This document shows, piece by piece, positions 37,771 through 49,517 of a stretch of 64,000 bases of DNA. The DNA lies in NCBI GenBank assembly GCA_023853785.1, contig JAJIRX010000567.1, positions 496,001 through 560,000 on the forward strand, given 5' to 3'. The stretch's first letter is position 1; each line of letters starts with the position of its first letter. The stretch comes from Psilocybe azurescens (taxonomy: Eukaryota; Basidiomycota; Agaricomycetes; Agaricales; Agrocybaceae). The notes beneath the pieces are model-generated. The model saw only the letters and a program-made list of their open reading frames with translations, was not told the origin of the DNA and ran no database searches. The position numbers and the translations under genes are program-made.

Positions 37771-38765
37771 ATGTCGGCCTTGTACCGACTCCTATATCTC
37801 CCTGCATCTCGCAGGTCTTACTCCTCGTATTTCTCCTCCAAATCAGGCGGAGGTCGTTACTTCAATTCCGCCAAATCACCGAAGAATGCTGTAGTCCCTG
37901 CGAAGAACAACACGAAGGCCGACTCGTCTGCTGAAGCCCCGCCGGACACCATTCAGACCGCCCAAACTCGTCCCAATGCTGTTTCATCAAGTTCCATAGG
38001 AGAAGGTCAATCTTCCTCAACGAATGGGTCTTCATCGTCCTCGGCGCCTAGTAGCTCCGAAGGCGCGAACAAGTCGGCCTCTCAATCTGCTGACCTGGCC
38101 AACGCATTCTCAGAACTCACCAATAATCATATCCCCCAAGTTTCTATCAACTCCAAGGATTTCAAGATGCATCAGTTCTTCTCACTTCACCGACCCTTGC
38201 TCCTTATCTCTCAACCAACATCTATCTTCCGCCCGGTTCCAGCCAACTATCCCCTCTTCAGCTCACTGCAACCTGAAGCAGAGCAGTCAACTCAGCCGAA
38301 ACATGGCTTGGGCACCACACGAGATCTCTTCATTGATCCAGATGCCGAGGCTGCACGCCAGCTTACGCGTGCTCTGACACTGAGCAAGGCCGGAGCAACA
38401 TTGTCATGGGAGAAGACCATGAAGCATTTAGGATTGGATGTCTCCAAGGATGCGGATAGGATCAATCTTCAGCAACAATTCGACAAAGAATGGGAAGAAG
38501 TCCTGCTTGACAGCACGAAGAGGAAGAGGCGAAAGAAGATGAAGAAGCATAAGTGAGTGTCGGCCTTTCTTCATTTGTACAAGGCATACGGCCTCCTCTT
38601 TCATTCCATTTTTCTCAACATTCTGATGTGGCGCGTACTCATTGTAATTTCTTTAATCCTCCAGGCTAAGGAAGCGCAGAAGAGTATGTTCATTTCCTTA
38701 TCGCACAGCTGATACTTACGTGACCTGCGCAGGCAACACGCTCTGAACGATTAAGGTTGAAATGA
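37771..38765 (+). CDS. COX24: Mitochondrial small-subunit ribosomal protein mS38 (COX24-like)
   Basis: A component of the mitochondrial ribosome small subunit; in yeast the homologue is also needed for COX1 mRNA processing and translation. Three exons: 37771-38552, 38665-38683 (19 nt) and 38733-38765. The N-terminus is a mitochondrial targeting sequence rich in Arg, Ser and Tyr (MSALYRLLYLPASRRSYSSY). A long Ser-rich linker follows. The signature is the very basic C-terminus, DSTKRKRRKKMKKHK, continuing over two splice junctions as LRKRRRATRSERLRLK. The last two exons are tiny and easy to miss, but the basic motif confirms them. The protein is longer than the yeast one, mainly in the Ser-rich part. 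Confidence 0.85.
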
Positions 38766-39965
38766 TCAGCTATCTGTCAGCCAGGCTACAATCACCATAT
38801 ATCACAACGACGCAGTGTCAGTATGCACTACTGTAGGCTGTGTAGCTAATATCAATCATTGCATTTTCTATCCTCCATTTCTGATTATTAGGCACATGAT
38901 AAGTCATGGCGCGCATCATCGCTGTGACCTTTGGCTGCTTATCTTCATGATGCTGAGCTACTTACCATGTCAATAGCAGTATGCATTCCTTTCGGTCATT
39001 TCATGGCCCTAAGAGGGACCTCGGCGACGGAAATCGTTTACTCCGGACTGCCAATCGGCCATCGTCGACACCCGCCCAATCTGTTTGATTGGATCACCCT
39101 CTGACTTGTTGATCGCTGGGTAGGTTTGCTTTCGACCTAAGTTAAAGTCTTTGTTCTCACCGCGTGAATGACAGTGTGTTGTTACAGCATAGATTAGTAC
39201 CACAGCAAAAATTCACATTCGGGCTTCGACCGAGTCCGATATAGAATTCAAAAGTTCACGTGAATTCTGCTTGCTCAAGGCTATCTAGTCACCACGCCCG
39301 GCATAGTCAAAAGTCAACCAAACGTCGACGCTGCGCAGAATTGACAGCAAAGAACGCGTCTGAGAACTTGAGAGCGGTTCGTTCTCTTTCTCCAGCTCGG
39401 ATTTCTTGCCCGCAGCAGGAGTTACACGATAGCCATTCTCAAAGGACAATATTGAATATTAGCTGCGCGTATGAAAATGTAGAAAAATGACATGAGATCA
39501 CAACGATAGACTGGATTTTAGCATGACCTGGTTTCTTCAAGTATAAGCTAGTCATGCTAATCCGACAAGTGGTAACCGTTACACCAAAATAGCGCTATAA
39601 ATACACTCTGGTAATTGCTTGGACTGTATATGAAGCGGTGGGCCGTCAGGCTTATATCAAGGATCTCGCGAGGGATGGATGGGAGAGTTCCGAATTGACG
39701 GCTGACGACAACGTTATTCTCGCCATCGTGGTCACCATGTTAATCTTGCAGCATCCCTCGAGCTGGAGAAAGCATCAGGCTCTTGGAAGTCTCTGTCTGC
39801 CTGGGTTGGTGCGTATACAGTCCGTGAGGATATTTTCACTAATATCTGAGTCATAATGGAGTATACGACCCATATTGTACACATGATAGTGCTTGGCAGA
39901 GAACAGGACACCATAAACGCGCTTCGAAAAGTCAATCGAAGAGCATGGTCGCAGCCAGTCGCGTT
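38766..39965. other. Intergenic left of the hAT element, no secure gene
   Basis: A plus frame at 39638-39856 (with ADDNVILAIVVTMLILQHPS) looks coding in composition but has no start, splice partner or recognised family; it ends about 120 bases before the transposon. Otherwise nothing recognised. Confidence 0.4.
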
Positions 39966-39973
39966 AATTAAAT
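39966..39973. repeat. Left target site duplication of the hAT element
   Basis: AATTAAAT directly precedes the element and is repeated exactly at 43655-43662. Eight-base duplications are the hallmark of hAT insertion. Confidence 0.9.
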
Positions 39974-42900
39974 TAGGGACTAACTCGGATCTATCCGGGT
40001 AGTATCCGTATCCGAACCGCGGATATTTGCCAAATACGGTTCGGATACGGCTCGGATACACTAATCCGTTTAAGACCCGTGCCCCAAGGGGGTAGCAGCA
40101 GCGGCTTGGCAGCGGCGACATGTTAGTAAAGTAGTTCATGGATTAAATTCCATCCCCTATAGCCAATTATTGTCCGTTTTGCTCATATTTGGGTGCATTG
40201 GAAAGAGAAAGAGCAGTAGAATTTAAATATAGCAAAATATAAGCCAAAATAGTTGTAATTTTTACACAGTAAAGGTGACAAGGTTCAATTTACATTCTTG
40301 CTGATAGTTATTTTCAATCTTCACCTTCTGACCTCATCCTCAGCTTTACCCATTCAGTCACTTCTGAGAACTTTGGAAAAATAGGGGTCTTAGCCCATGA
40401 ACCTAATGCCATACGAGCTTTGAATGTTTGAGAGCTCATATTATGTTGCATGTGATTGACTTGACGACAGCCAGTCGAAAATGCTCTTTCAGCATCCACA
40501 GATGTTGCTGTTGTTTAATGGTCAGTTTAATATTTCTAATAGAAGTTTGAATAAAAACCTGGTGCAGAACAGAAGTCTTGTCCCATTTTAGCAAGAAGTG
40601 GGCAATTCTTGCTTGCATTAAACCAATACTTCATGTAGCCACCAGCTTCTTCAATTACATTTGATGGAATTGGATCATCCTCAAGGTAAGTTTGAATGTG
40701 ATCCTCGGGGTATTGATTTAATGTTTTTGATCTTCGGGTACCTTGATTCTCAGGAGCAGCCCATTTCGACTCGTCCTAATAGAGCGTTAATTAATAATAG
40801 GATGCACAAAAATATATGAAAATTACTTTGTTTCTCCTTTGCTTTGGAGCACAAACATTAGCTTCCTCAACAGCATATGTTGTTTGCCATCGATTTAAAA
40901 CTAGTTTCTTGATGGTCTTCAACTTCTTTGCATCAATTTCTTTTCGCTTTTTTAGCCAAATAAGCTTGCGGTCAGGGCACATCACTGTAATTTGATTAAC
41001 TGTGTGTAGATGAAAGAATAAGAAAAGATCTCATACCGATTGATATGACATAAATTTCATAATCCCAAGTCAGATCCATATATTTGTCAATAAGTAGAAC
41101 AGCAGCATGTGCAGCAATCCGAATAACTGCAGGAGTTTCTTGAACCAGTGAACCAGGATCAGAAATGTCGGAATCAGAGTCAGAATCAGGTGTTGGAATA
41201 TTTTGGGGCTTGTCCTCAACAGCAGCAACTAAGCTGTCACGCACACGATACAGCATAGGAAGGGCATCAACAATAAGAGGAACCTCAGCTTTAGAAAATA
41301 GGAGTGTAACATCCTTGAAAAGCTATAAAAAAATATAACAAGGTGATTTAAAATATATAAAATCAGTGACATTAAATAACTCACCTTCAGGACCTCTTGT
41401 ACATCACTTGCAAGTTGCCACTGCTTCTCAGAAAGATGATATGCATTCAACTTGTTTTCAGACACTGCTGTCAGGGACTGAACAATACTTTTAAAATGCA
41501 AATGAGCTGCAAGACAATCAAAGTCGGTGTTCCATCGGGTTGCAACACGCCTATCCAGAGCTCGCTTGTTAGATTGTTGATTTGGATCCTGGTCAATGAG
41601 ATGCTGAAATTTCTCATTGAGGGTTGTATTATCATGGACCCGGCGTGCAAGCCCAGAGACCTAAAAAAAATATATTAGAAAGCAACAGGCCAATTTTAAA
41701 TAGAAACATTACTGCAGGAAAAAGCTGGAGTGCCATTTTTTCCTCTTCTGAACTCATCATTACCCCTTTCCTATCCATTTCCTCTATTGCAATATCACGC
41801 AAAGATCTTACCACAGCATTATCATGAGCCACCTGACCATCATCTCCACCATCATCCTCTGCATCTACCACTGCCTCCTCTATTGCAGCAATATCCTGAT
41901 CCTCTGTTTCTCCATCCCCTTCATCAAGAATATATTCTTCATCATCACTACCTTCCAAAGTAACTTTCACAGACTTCTTGAGTTTGGGCTTTTTGAAAAA
42001 AAAATGATATGAAGATCTGCAAAATATAATTTAAATTAATTCTAAACTAAAAAAAAGAAGAGAAATATTAATACCTTTGCAATCAAATTGAATATATGTG
42101 CTAAACACCAAAGACGAGCATCCATACCCGGAAAGTCAGGCAGAAATTCAGGAAGAATTTGAGCAAGCTTGTTGCAGTTGGAAGCATTGTCTATGCAAAT
42201 TCCAAACAGCTATCAACAATGTTCTGAGCAATTTGAAAAAAATTATCTTGCTTATTTGCTTACTTTTTTGTCAAGGCCAAAACATTTTACACAATCAGCA
42301 GTCACAGCTGCTAAATAACGTCCATCATGTTTTCGAGTTAACCTATTTTATCAACTTAATCAACATTCAAAAGTGAATGTAAAAATTGTGCAAAGATACC
42401 GTATAAATTCAAGAATGGCACGATGGATTATTCCTTGATCAAACCAGACTACAACCAACCCAAGGTATGATGAGACCAAAGGTGAGGTCCAGCCATCAAG
42501 CACAAGATAGACAATGTTATTAATTTGCTAAGAAACACTTCAGTCACAAATTTGAAATTACCCAGAATTTGGAATTACCATAAAATAATTTCGTACTTCA
42601 ATTGCTGCTTGTTCATAAATGTGAAGAAGATCGCACTGAACAGTTACTGGATGTGGAACACTGGTTCCTGGTCGAAGCATCTCAATTTCAGCAAGATAAT
42701 CCTCATCCAAGATTATATTGAATGGACGAGCATCCTTGGCACAATGCAAAGCAATAAGAGCACGGTGAGCAGCTTGCAAGTAGGGAATAGAAGCAGCAAC
42801 AGGCTTATAACATGATTTTCCCTGCTTTTTCAGACACATATCCATACTCTTCTGTAGATTGCTTGTACCATCTCCAGTTTTCATTTGTAGTCGTGTAAAA

Positions 42901-43654
42901 ATACTGGCATGGTGCTCAGGATGAGTTTTGCATTTGAAAACATATGTCATTGAGACAGGTTTCCCAAATTTGTCAAAATTTCGCTGCAGCAAAACATTGA
43001 AATGATCGTAAACCGGAGAACACCAGGACAGAATTGCCGCATCTCATAAATAATATATTAGCTCATTTACATATTATAATAATTAAACCACACACCAAGA
43101 ATGTCATCATCAGACATTCCCCAGACTTGAAGATCGGTTTGGCAGTTAATAGCTGGTGCATTATGTCTCTGCTTGATTGGTGAGACAATAATTGGAATAA
43201 TTTTTTAGGACCTTGGCTCTCGCTCTCATCACTTGAAGTGCTTGAAGGTTCAGGAAATTCCTCTCCAGGAGATGCAGAGTGTGGTCCAGGTCATGTAGGA
43301 GTCACTGGGGGACCAGGTTGGATAGGAAAGATATTTGTCCTCTTGCTGGCACCATCTCTGGCAGCAGGGACAGCAGTAGGGATGGCTGGATGGCCACCCT
43401 TTCGAGGTGGCATAACGATGCAGGGTCAAGGGAAGGGAAGCCCAACACAGAGCAGACTCTCATATTATCCGACAGCGGAGAAACCATGATTTTTGATTGA
43501 TTGATGTCGGAGCTTTAAACTACGTCTAAATATGGCGGATTATCTGTAGTATCCGCGGTTCTGCCTATACATATCCACGGATACTTAAAAATAGTATCCG
43601 GTTACTACGGTGTATGGGTAGTAACCGGATTTGCCTAATCCGTGTTAGTCCCTA
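39974..43654 (-). mobile_element. hAT-superfamily DNA transposon, 3681 bp, near complete
   Basis: Its ends are exact 11-base inverted repeats: TAGGGACTAAC at 39974-39984 and its reverse complement at 43644-43654. Both are flanked by the 8-base duplication AATTAAAT. Just inside each end lie several copies of CGGATAC/GTATCCG in both orientations (about 39996-40070 and 43540-43640), likely transposase-binding repeats. The single gene inside is a hAT transposase on the minus strand. The identical target duplications and complete ends suggest a fairly recent insertion. It sits between mS38 and UBC9 and breaks no recognised gene. Confidence 0.92.
40314..43413 (-). pseudogene. hAT transposase, probably inactivated
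   Basis: Multi-exon transposase. The start at 43413 gives MPPRKGGHPAIPTAV; an in-frame TGA follows at 43291-43293, and the reading frame then changes at the run of six T at 43201-43206, after which VSPIKQRHNAPAINC and VWGMSDDDIL read as coding. Next come SMTYVFKCKTHPEHHAS and the family signatures LDGWTSPLVSSYLG (about 42500), LTRKHDGRYLAAVTADC (42340), IDNASNCNKLAQILPEF (42190) and LWCLAHIFNLIAK (42110). An acidic stretch at 41770-41970 precedes RRVATRWNTDFDCL (41540). The C-terminal dimerisation domain ends ATSVDAERAFSTGCRQ and WVKLRMRSEGED. Without the TGA and the shift it would be full length, so either the element is freshly dead or the sequence carries errors here. Confidence 0.85.
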
Positions 43655-43662
43655 AATTAAAT
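43655..43662. repeat. Right target site duplication of the hAT element
   Basis: AATTAAAT immediately follows the right terminal repeat and is identical to 39966-39973. Confidence 0.9.
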
Positions 43663-43803
43663 GGGGTGTTTTGAAATAATTAATTTGAAGATTGCTGACT
43701 CAGCGATGTGCACCCCAGGAGATTGAAAGCACTTCAGTCTTGAAGCACAAGTTGCCGAACAACAAGCACACCCTTCTATATCTACCACATTATATCATAT
43801 ACT

Positions 43804-44850
43804 ATGTCGGGTATCTGCAGAACACGTCTCGCTGAGGAGCGCAAGCAATGGAGGAAAGACCATCCGTTCGTGAGTTGGCTTTATTTTCTGTTCTTTCTTT
43901 GAGCAATCATCTGGCAAGCATGGTAAACGGTTTCAATCATCGACAAACTTTCCTGCAGTTCTTAATTTATTAACAATTGACATACGGATAAGCTCACAAA
44001 AGCTGTTTAAGGATCCAAATATTTACTGTTTGCATTTTATCTAGGGTTTCTACGCTAAGCCTGCCAAAGCGTCGGATGGATCAATGAATCTCATGGAATG
44101 GGAAGTCGGTATCCCTGGCAAAGCAAAGGTAATTGCTGATTTCTATAGCTATCCGGATTTTACATGACATTCTTTGCGTACTTAACTACGCGTTGTCCTC
44201 TTGACATACATAATTACTGCAACTCTGTTTTGACTCCACCTTACTCAACAGACTGCCTGGGAAGGAGGTCTATTCAAGCTCGTCATGAACTTCCCGGAAG
44301 GTAAGTCTCTCCAAATACTGCAGACTTGTGAATTACCTGACATGCTTTGACCTAGATTATCCATCGAAACCACCAAAGTGTTGGTTTTTTCAATCCTCTG
44401 TTTAGCAAGTTAGCTGAACCATTTGTCTATTTTACAGGTAAATTTACTCCCCCTCTTTTCCATCCTAACGTGTATCCCTCTGGAACTGTGTGTTTGTCAA
44501 TTCTGGACGAGGAAAAGTCGTGGAAGCCTGCAATTACCATTAAGCAGGTGAGTTTCCTATTGAAAGGTCGCTGAATGCATCTTGACAATTTGAGTAGATT
44601 CTCCTCGGTATTCAAGACCTTCTCGATAACCCCAATGTCAATGATCCCGCACAAAGTGATGCCTATACCATGTTTAAGTGAGTTTTTGCCTTCGTTGATT
44701 CATTAACACCCTGATTTAATTTGCTTGACAAAGGAACGACAAGACGGCTTACGAGTAAGTGGTCTATACTTTCAAGTATCGCTAATTCCAATGCCTACAT
44801 TTCATAGGAGGCGAATTAAACAACAAGCGAGAGAGAATATACCTAAGTGA
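43804..44850 (+). CDS. UBC9: UBC9, SUMO-conjugating enzyme E2
   Basis: Carries SUMO as a thioester and passes it to lysines in ΨKxE sites, in the nucleus and at nuclear pores. Eight exons: 43804-43869, 44045-44128, 44252-44300, 44356-44379, 44438-44547, 44598-44677, 44734-44754 and 44808-44850, adding up exactly to 158 codons plus stop. It starts [20 protein letters not shown]. The core has [23 protein letters not shown], and the catalytic cysteine in [15 protein letters not shown], followed by [19 protein letters not shown] and the Ubc9-type end of [13 protein letters not shown]. Two exons are only 24 and 21 nt long. The residues all fit an active enzyme. Confidence 0.96.
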
Positions 44851-45390
44851 TTTTTCTTATGGGCGCCGCTGCTGGCGAATGGCGTTTACGAATCCCCCTT
44901 TTCTGTAATTCTATGGATTCTTCGTCAGAGACCGCAGCTGAGCTAGGCGCTTTACGTGCCATATATGGAATCAAGTTGATCTCATTTATAACAGGTCCAA
45001 CACAGATATAAGAAACCCGATAATATTCATCCTGTGTACATATTTAGTTCGAACTACAAATCGAGATGTGTGACGGTACAGTGAGCTTTAAAGAGTAAAC
45101 ATAATGATGAGGCGCAATCTTTTACTCCCGACACATGAGCGGCGAGCCTGCCCGTTTCTGGCTGAGAGCGTAGCAATTGAAACAATGGGAATTTTCGATG
45201 AATCACGACTATAGAGAGCGTTGGACTTGACCTAAGACGCATTGTTGATGTCGGACGAGAGAAGCTGATTCATGGTGAGGTCCTTGTTGCTGCCTTTTGT
45301 TTTGTGACACAGTCTAAAAAAGGTCTTGAAATTCCGGGCTGCGCTTTTCACCTCTCCCTGTATCAATCACAATCCCGCCAAAATTCGCGA
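44851..45390. other. Intergenic, no gene seen
   Basis: Holds the UBC9 3' end and the promoter of the next gene. No coding segment recognised. Confidence 0.5.
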
Positions 45391-46857
45391 ATGAATACCC
45401 CAGAAGCTCCACCAGTTCTCAATATACACACACCGACATCATCATTTGCCATCATACATTCATGTTAGCTTATAGGTGTTTTGGTTGTGTTACTGAGTGC
45501 TAACGGTTTTGGCGCAGTGACCCAGGAGACATTGCTAGATTTGTATAATAAACTCAGCAGAAAAACAAACACGGACTACTATGGCGAACGAGTGGCTCCT
45601 GGATGGCTGAAATACGAATACAACGAGGCAATCTGGAATCTGGATGACGGTGAGTGACCTCTGGTGCAGAGGGGTTCCTTTTCTGTAATAATCAAGCAAC
45701 GAGGATACGGAAACATTAAACTCGCTTTCTCTTATAGATTCTGATTATACGATTTTTGTATGGCGTCGCCAGCAGCAAATACAAGAAGACCAATTTTCGA
45801 ATGCGCCGACCTCAGATACAGAGGGACCACCAGTCGCCTCGACGTCCCGAACCCTCCTCGTACCCCCATCCCCTCCAAAGATTCCGGCTCCAAAGACGAT
45901 ATCTGCGACCCCTACACTGTATCTACACAATCCAAATAAACCTCTTCCCTCTCCGCCTGCGTATCTGAATCCTGCATACTATGCATTTCAACCTTCGCGT
46001 GCCCATCCACCTCCTACCAGACGGTCACCCGCTCCTTCACACGCCTCTACGAGTAAAAGGAGCAGGAAAGGGAAAAATGCGCTTGAAGAGAATGAGAACG
46101 ATGGAATTCCAAAATTTAAGAAACAATTTGATAGATTTCACTCTGAGAACGGGGTGCGGACTGTGATGGGGTCTATTGGCCCAGTGCACAATGGTACGCT
46201 TACTGCCCTTGTTCATTATCTCCATAACTGATAATGAGGTTTTCTTGCTTGTTAGTCCGAATGTTGCTCAAGTCTGGCTATCGGCATGTATACATATCGC
46301 GCAAGTTCGCCGTTAAACATGGGTTCATCCCACCCGACGCCGCTCCGGGAAGTTATGGCTACGGAGGTCTGGTGAATATCGGAGTGTGGCCTATCACACT
46401 TATACCCTCGTCTTCTCAACCAAATCAACCTGCAGCCGGGTATCAGCGCCCAGATGGATTTACTTCATCTTTGTCTACGCGCCCGAAGAACGTTTATTCA
46501 TCTCCCAGTTTGTCCGTCTCTCCGTTACCATCGCACGATAAACTGGCTCTCCCGCTTACGAACGGCAAAACCAGAAGCATCAGAAGCGTCAGCGTTGGTA
46601 GGCCCCAAAAGCAGACACATGAGGACGATTCGGCTCAAGCTCCTACAAATGGACCTAAACCGGTCTCGATACAGGTTTATCTATCCGAGGAGCCTCACTT
46701 CGATGTCGTTCTTGGAAGATCCTTTTTCGAAAAGCGGCAAATCAAGACAACGTCCATTGACCCTACGGATGTTGTGTGTCTGGATACCGGGGAGAAGATC
46801 GAGTGCGAGCTTGTTATTTTGAAAGATGGGCGGGGTGAAATTGTTACGGTTACGTAG
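45391..46857 (+). CDS. Retropepsin-like-fold protein lacking the catalytic Asp, function unknown
   Basis: Four exons. The first begins MNTPEAPPVLNIHTPTSS; the second carries a segment rich in charged and aromatic residues (KTNTDYYGERVAPGWLKYEY); the third has DSDYTIFVWRRQQQIQEDQ followed by a long Pro/Ser-rich region; the fourth starts after the intron near 46196-46256. Together with the end of the third, the last exon reads like a retroviral-type aspartic protease domain: VRTVMGSIGPVHN, VRMLLKSGYRHVYISRKFAV, a Pro/Ser insert, then HFDVVLGRSFFEKRQI. In active enzymes the first strand carries D-T/S-G; here the position reads K-S-G, so proteolysis is unlikely. It may be a domesticated relative of a retroelement protease or a Ddi1-like fold. 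The end at 46857 is clear. Confidence 0.6.
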
Positions 46858-46974
46858 CCGCTATTGTAAGTTGTTGAGATTAAATCGATGACTTTGAACG
46901 TTTCTATTTCCATTATTTTGACTCGCATTGATTGAAGGCTTTCGTGGGTAACTAAGGATTGTTGCATACCGATA

Positions 46975-47766
46975 ACGGCGATGACTTGACCGCCTCTGAA
47001 GGGTTCTATTTACTTCGGCCCACTCGCCCTGAACTTGGAACAGTGAAAACCACCTGTGAGTCATATGCACCAACGCCAGCGTCTCTTCCTGACTGGAGTC
47101 AAGTACGGGCTATTGTCGAATTTGGGTAGGGACCACTCCAGATCCGTTTCAGTCTTCCAACTTTAGGCATTCTGACAGTCACGGGAGTCCCAAAGATTCA
47201 AACTTTGAGACCGGGTGCAAGCGCCCCTCAGGCTTTCATTTATTGGATCATGGCCCTAGAAAAAACAAGCGACCTCGAATTGCAATCCAGGATGATGAGC
47301 TCACACTTTCAAGGTATGCCTACAATGATTTGCAACCGGCAACCGACACTATGTGATTGGTCTATTCATTGACAGTTTTTGGGTTGGCCTCTGGTACTAT
47401 GACTGGACAGCCACTATGCACGGTGCTTGCTTTTGACTCCAGTACCTCGGCAGGTACTGTTGATCTGGGACTCGTTCTCTTTGCGCTCAGCCAATGCAAT
47501 ATGCGACAGACTGGCTTCGACCCTATTTACACCGTTTTTCCCACATAAACAAATTACACCTCGACAATCCAACACCTCTGAATCCACTGACCCACTGGAG
47601 CGCCCTACAGGGACTCTGCTCTTTATCTCGAGATCTTTTGAGATCGCTGGAGCACATTGTTCACCTTCAGGAAGTCCTGCCCAACTTACCCGAAGGCCAT
47701 CTATATCGCTACGACTTGGAGCTTTCCTTTACATCCTTATCTGGGCAGCCACTTGATACGATCTGA
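46975..47766 (+). pseudogene. Relic of a FunK1-type fungal protein kinase
   Basis: Several segments fit the N-terminal half of FunK1 kinases but not in one frame: PTPASLPDWSQVRAIVEFG (about 47080-47130), RPRIAIQDDELTLSR (47270-47320), VIGLFIDSFWVGLWYYDWTA (47353-47410), and DLGLVLFALSQCNMRQTGFD (47460-47525). The frame changes near 47355, a TGA interrupts after GACF near 47432, and the downstream part (LSRDLLRSLEHIVHLQEVLP, 47625-47685) is in another frame. No start codon and no kinase catalytic core (HRD, DFG) is present. FunK1 families are large and turn over fast in mushrooms, so a truncated copy is expected. Confidence 0.5.
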
Positions 47767-48214
47767 ATGCGGCCGCTCGACTCAATCTACCCTCTCAGTC
47801 TTCTCTATTACAATGGTACAATTGCAGTCAAGATCAAGCGCATGCGGCTAAGATAATATTGTATAGCGATGATTTCCAGGCACATTTGGAATCCAATATA
47901 CGACCTGATTTACAAAACTTATGGAACGACTAGATGAAACCGGTTGGCAATATGTTCGCAGATGGCATGAACGCTGGTGACACTGCTCTGCAATGGAGGG
48001 ACGACAAATCTGACTTTGTTACTTGCGGTGGTTATATAACCTTCGAGAACTTCATGGCGGCAATTGGAGTTACACTGCGACCATCCGACGGTTCCAACCC
48101 TTGTTAAGGGCTTATTTGAGATTGTGTAGGAGTTAAAATTCACAGATTCTCTATACAATGCATAACAAACAATTTCGATAGTAGTGAGACGGACAAGAAA
48201 GATGGATCCACGAG
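47767..48214. other. Intergenic, no gene seen
   Basis: Between the FunK1 relic and the 3' end of CSN7. No coding segment recognised. Confidence 0.5.
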
Positions 48215-49323
48215 TTAGAACTTATTCCGCTTTCTCGGAATTTTTGGTGTCATCTCCTGTGAAGCTCTGTACGTGTAAAAAAGCAACACGTTATCGATAA
48301 TACTAGAACGTCGATAAGAGGATCACGTACTTTCGGTTCTTACCCTTAATGTCATCGTCCACGTCCATGTTCATGTTCTCCCGATCTCCTACTTGGGAAA
48401 GCCGCGCGCCTGTTGGCCATACCGCCACCCAGGCTTTTCTCTTTCTGCTTGTCATGTACTTCTTTGAGATTGTTCTGGAGTATGCGCTCGTGCTCTTGTT
48501 GGCTGTGCTTCGCAGCCGCCGCGTCTGCTGCAATTGAGTTGATTTTGCTGTCGAGGGTCACTAGTACAGCCGATGTAGTCGATGCCCTAAACATTTCTAA
48601 TCAGCAACAAAGAGCATTGAGTCGTAGGTAGCAACGCACCAGTCTTTCAGTGCCGATAGCACATACTCCAACTTTCCTGGCTCTAGATCACGGCCCATGG
48701 TGTACGACACTTCTAGCTGTTCCTCCTTCTGGTCGAGCTTCCCTTGCAAGAGGTCGAGATAGATGGCATCAATAATGAGATCTTCGAGCTCCCGTACATT
48801 CGAGATGTCAAGAGATTGCTGGAGATCTGCATAGGGAAGAATCTGTCGATAGATGTTAACGGAATGGTAACAGAGATGGACCAGGACTTACACGACGCTC
48901 TGCTGCCAATGACACAATCGTCAAGTGCTTGAGCTTGGTGATCTGGGCTTGATTCAATGGTGGTAGAGTGTCCTTGTGCTCTGCCTTTGTGAAAAAGAAA
49001 GATACCATTGGACTGAAGATGATGCGTACGAAGATAGTCCGGATAAGTATTGTAAGAGAATAGTTGTAGCAATGACAAGAATCTCGAGTGTTGCTCGCTT
49101 TTCTCCAGCTATGGACGGCGTCTCAGATCATGATAATACCACAAAGGGGTGTGGAACTTAGATGCACCTCCTGGATGTTTGGCAATTCCAGCAGCTCTGC
49201 GAACACGAAGACTCCTGGTGCAGAAGTGGCATCCTGGATGAGTTTGGCGGCAGCGGCGCCTTTCAGTGATTTAGCCATGAGTAAGAAAGGCTCGAGCTTT
49301 GCTGAGAAGTTTGCAAGATCCAT
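48215..49323 (-). CDS. CSN7: COP9 signalosome subunit 7 (PCI domain)
   Basis: A subunit of the nuclear complex that removes NEDD8 from cullins and so tunes SCF-type ligases. Six exons: 49323-49168, 49108-49030, 48983-48892, 48842-48640, 48586-48331, 48266-48215. The helical N-terminus is [20 protein letters not shown], then [28 protein letters not shown], and the PCI core with [60 protein letters not shown] and [21 protein letters not shown] coiled stretch and a basic end ([10 protein letters not shown]) follow. The exons add up to one base more than a multiple of three; the frame changes near 48400, between [11 protein letters not shown] and [13 protein letters not shown]. One surplus base there, or an unrecognised splice, would explain it. 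Confidence 0.88.
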
Positions 49324-49517
49324 GGCTCGAGATACTTATTTCGCGTTGGAGGAAGAACAAGAAAGAGATGGGCGCCTGGCCGAACTGCGGGCCGGGTTCA
49401 CTTACCCGTTTTGAGCAGATCAGACTCGGCGTTGGTCTGCTTACTCGCTTTCCGCCTACTACATAGACCTGGGCTTCAATTCCATTTCTCTCTCTTGCCT
49501 CATGATTTAGCCTTAAG
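49324..49517. promoter_or_regulatory. Divergent promoter region of CSN7 and ATG15
   Basis: Only about 190 bases separate the two start codons on opposite strands, so the genes must share a compact bidirectional promoter. No specific site is evident. Confidence 0.6.

Noticed and set aside
43238..43489. Plus-strand frame inside the right end of the hAT element
   Set aside because: Antisense of the transposase N-terminus.
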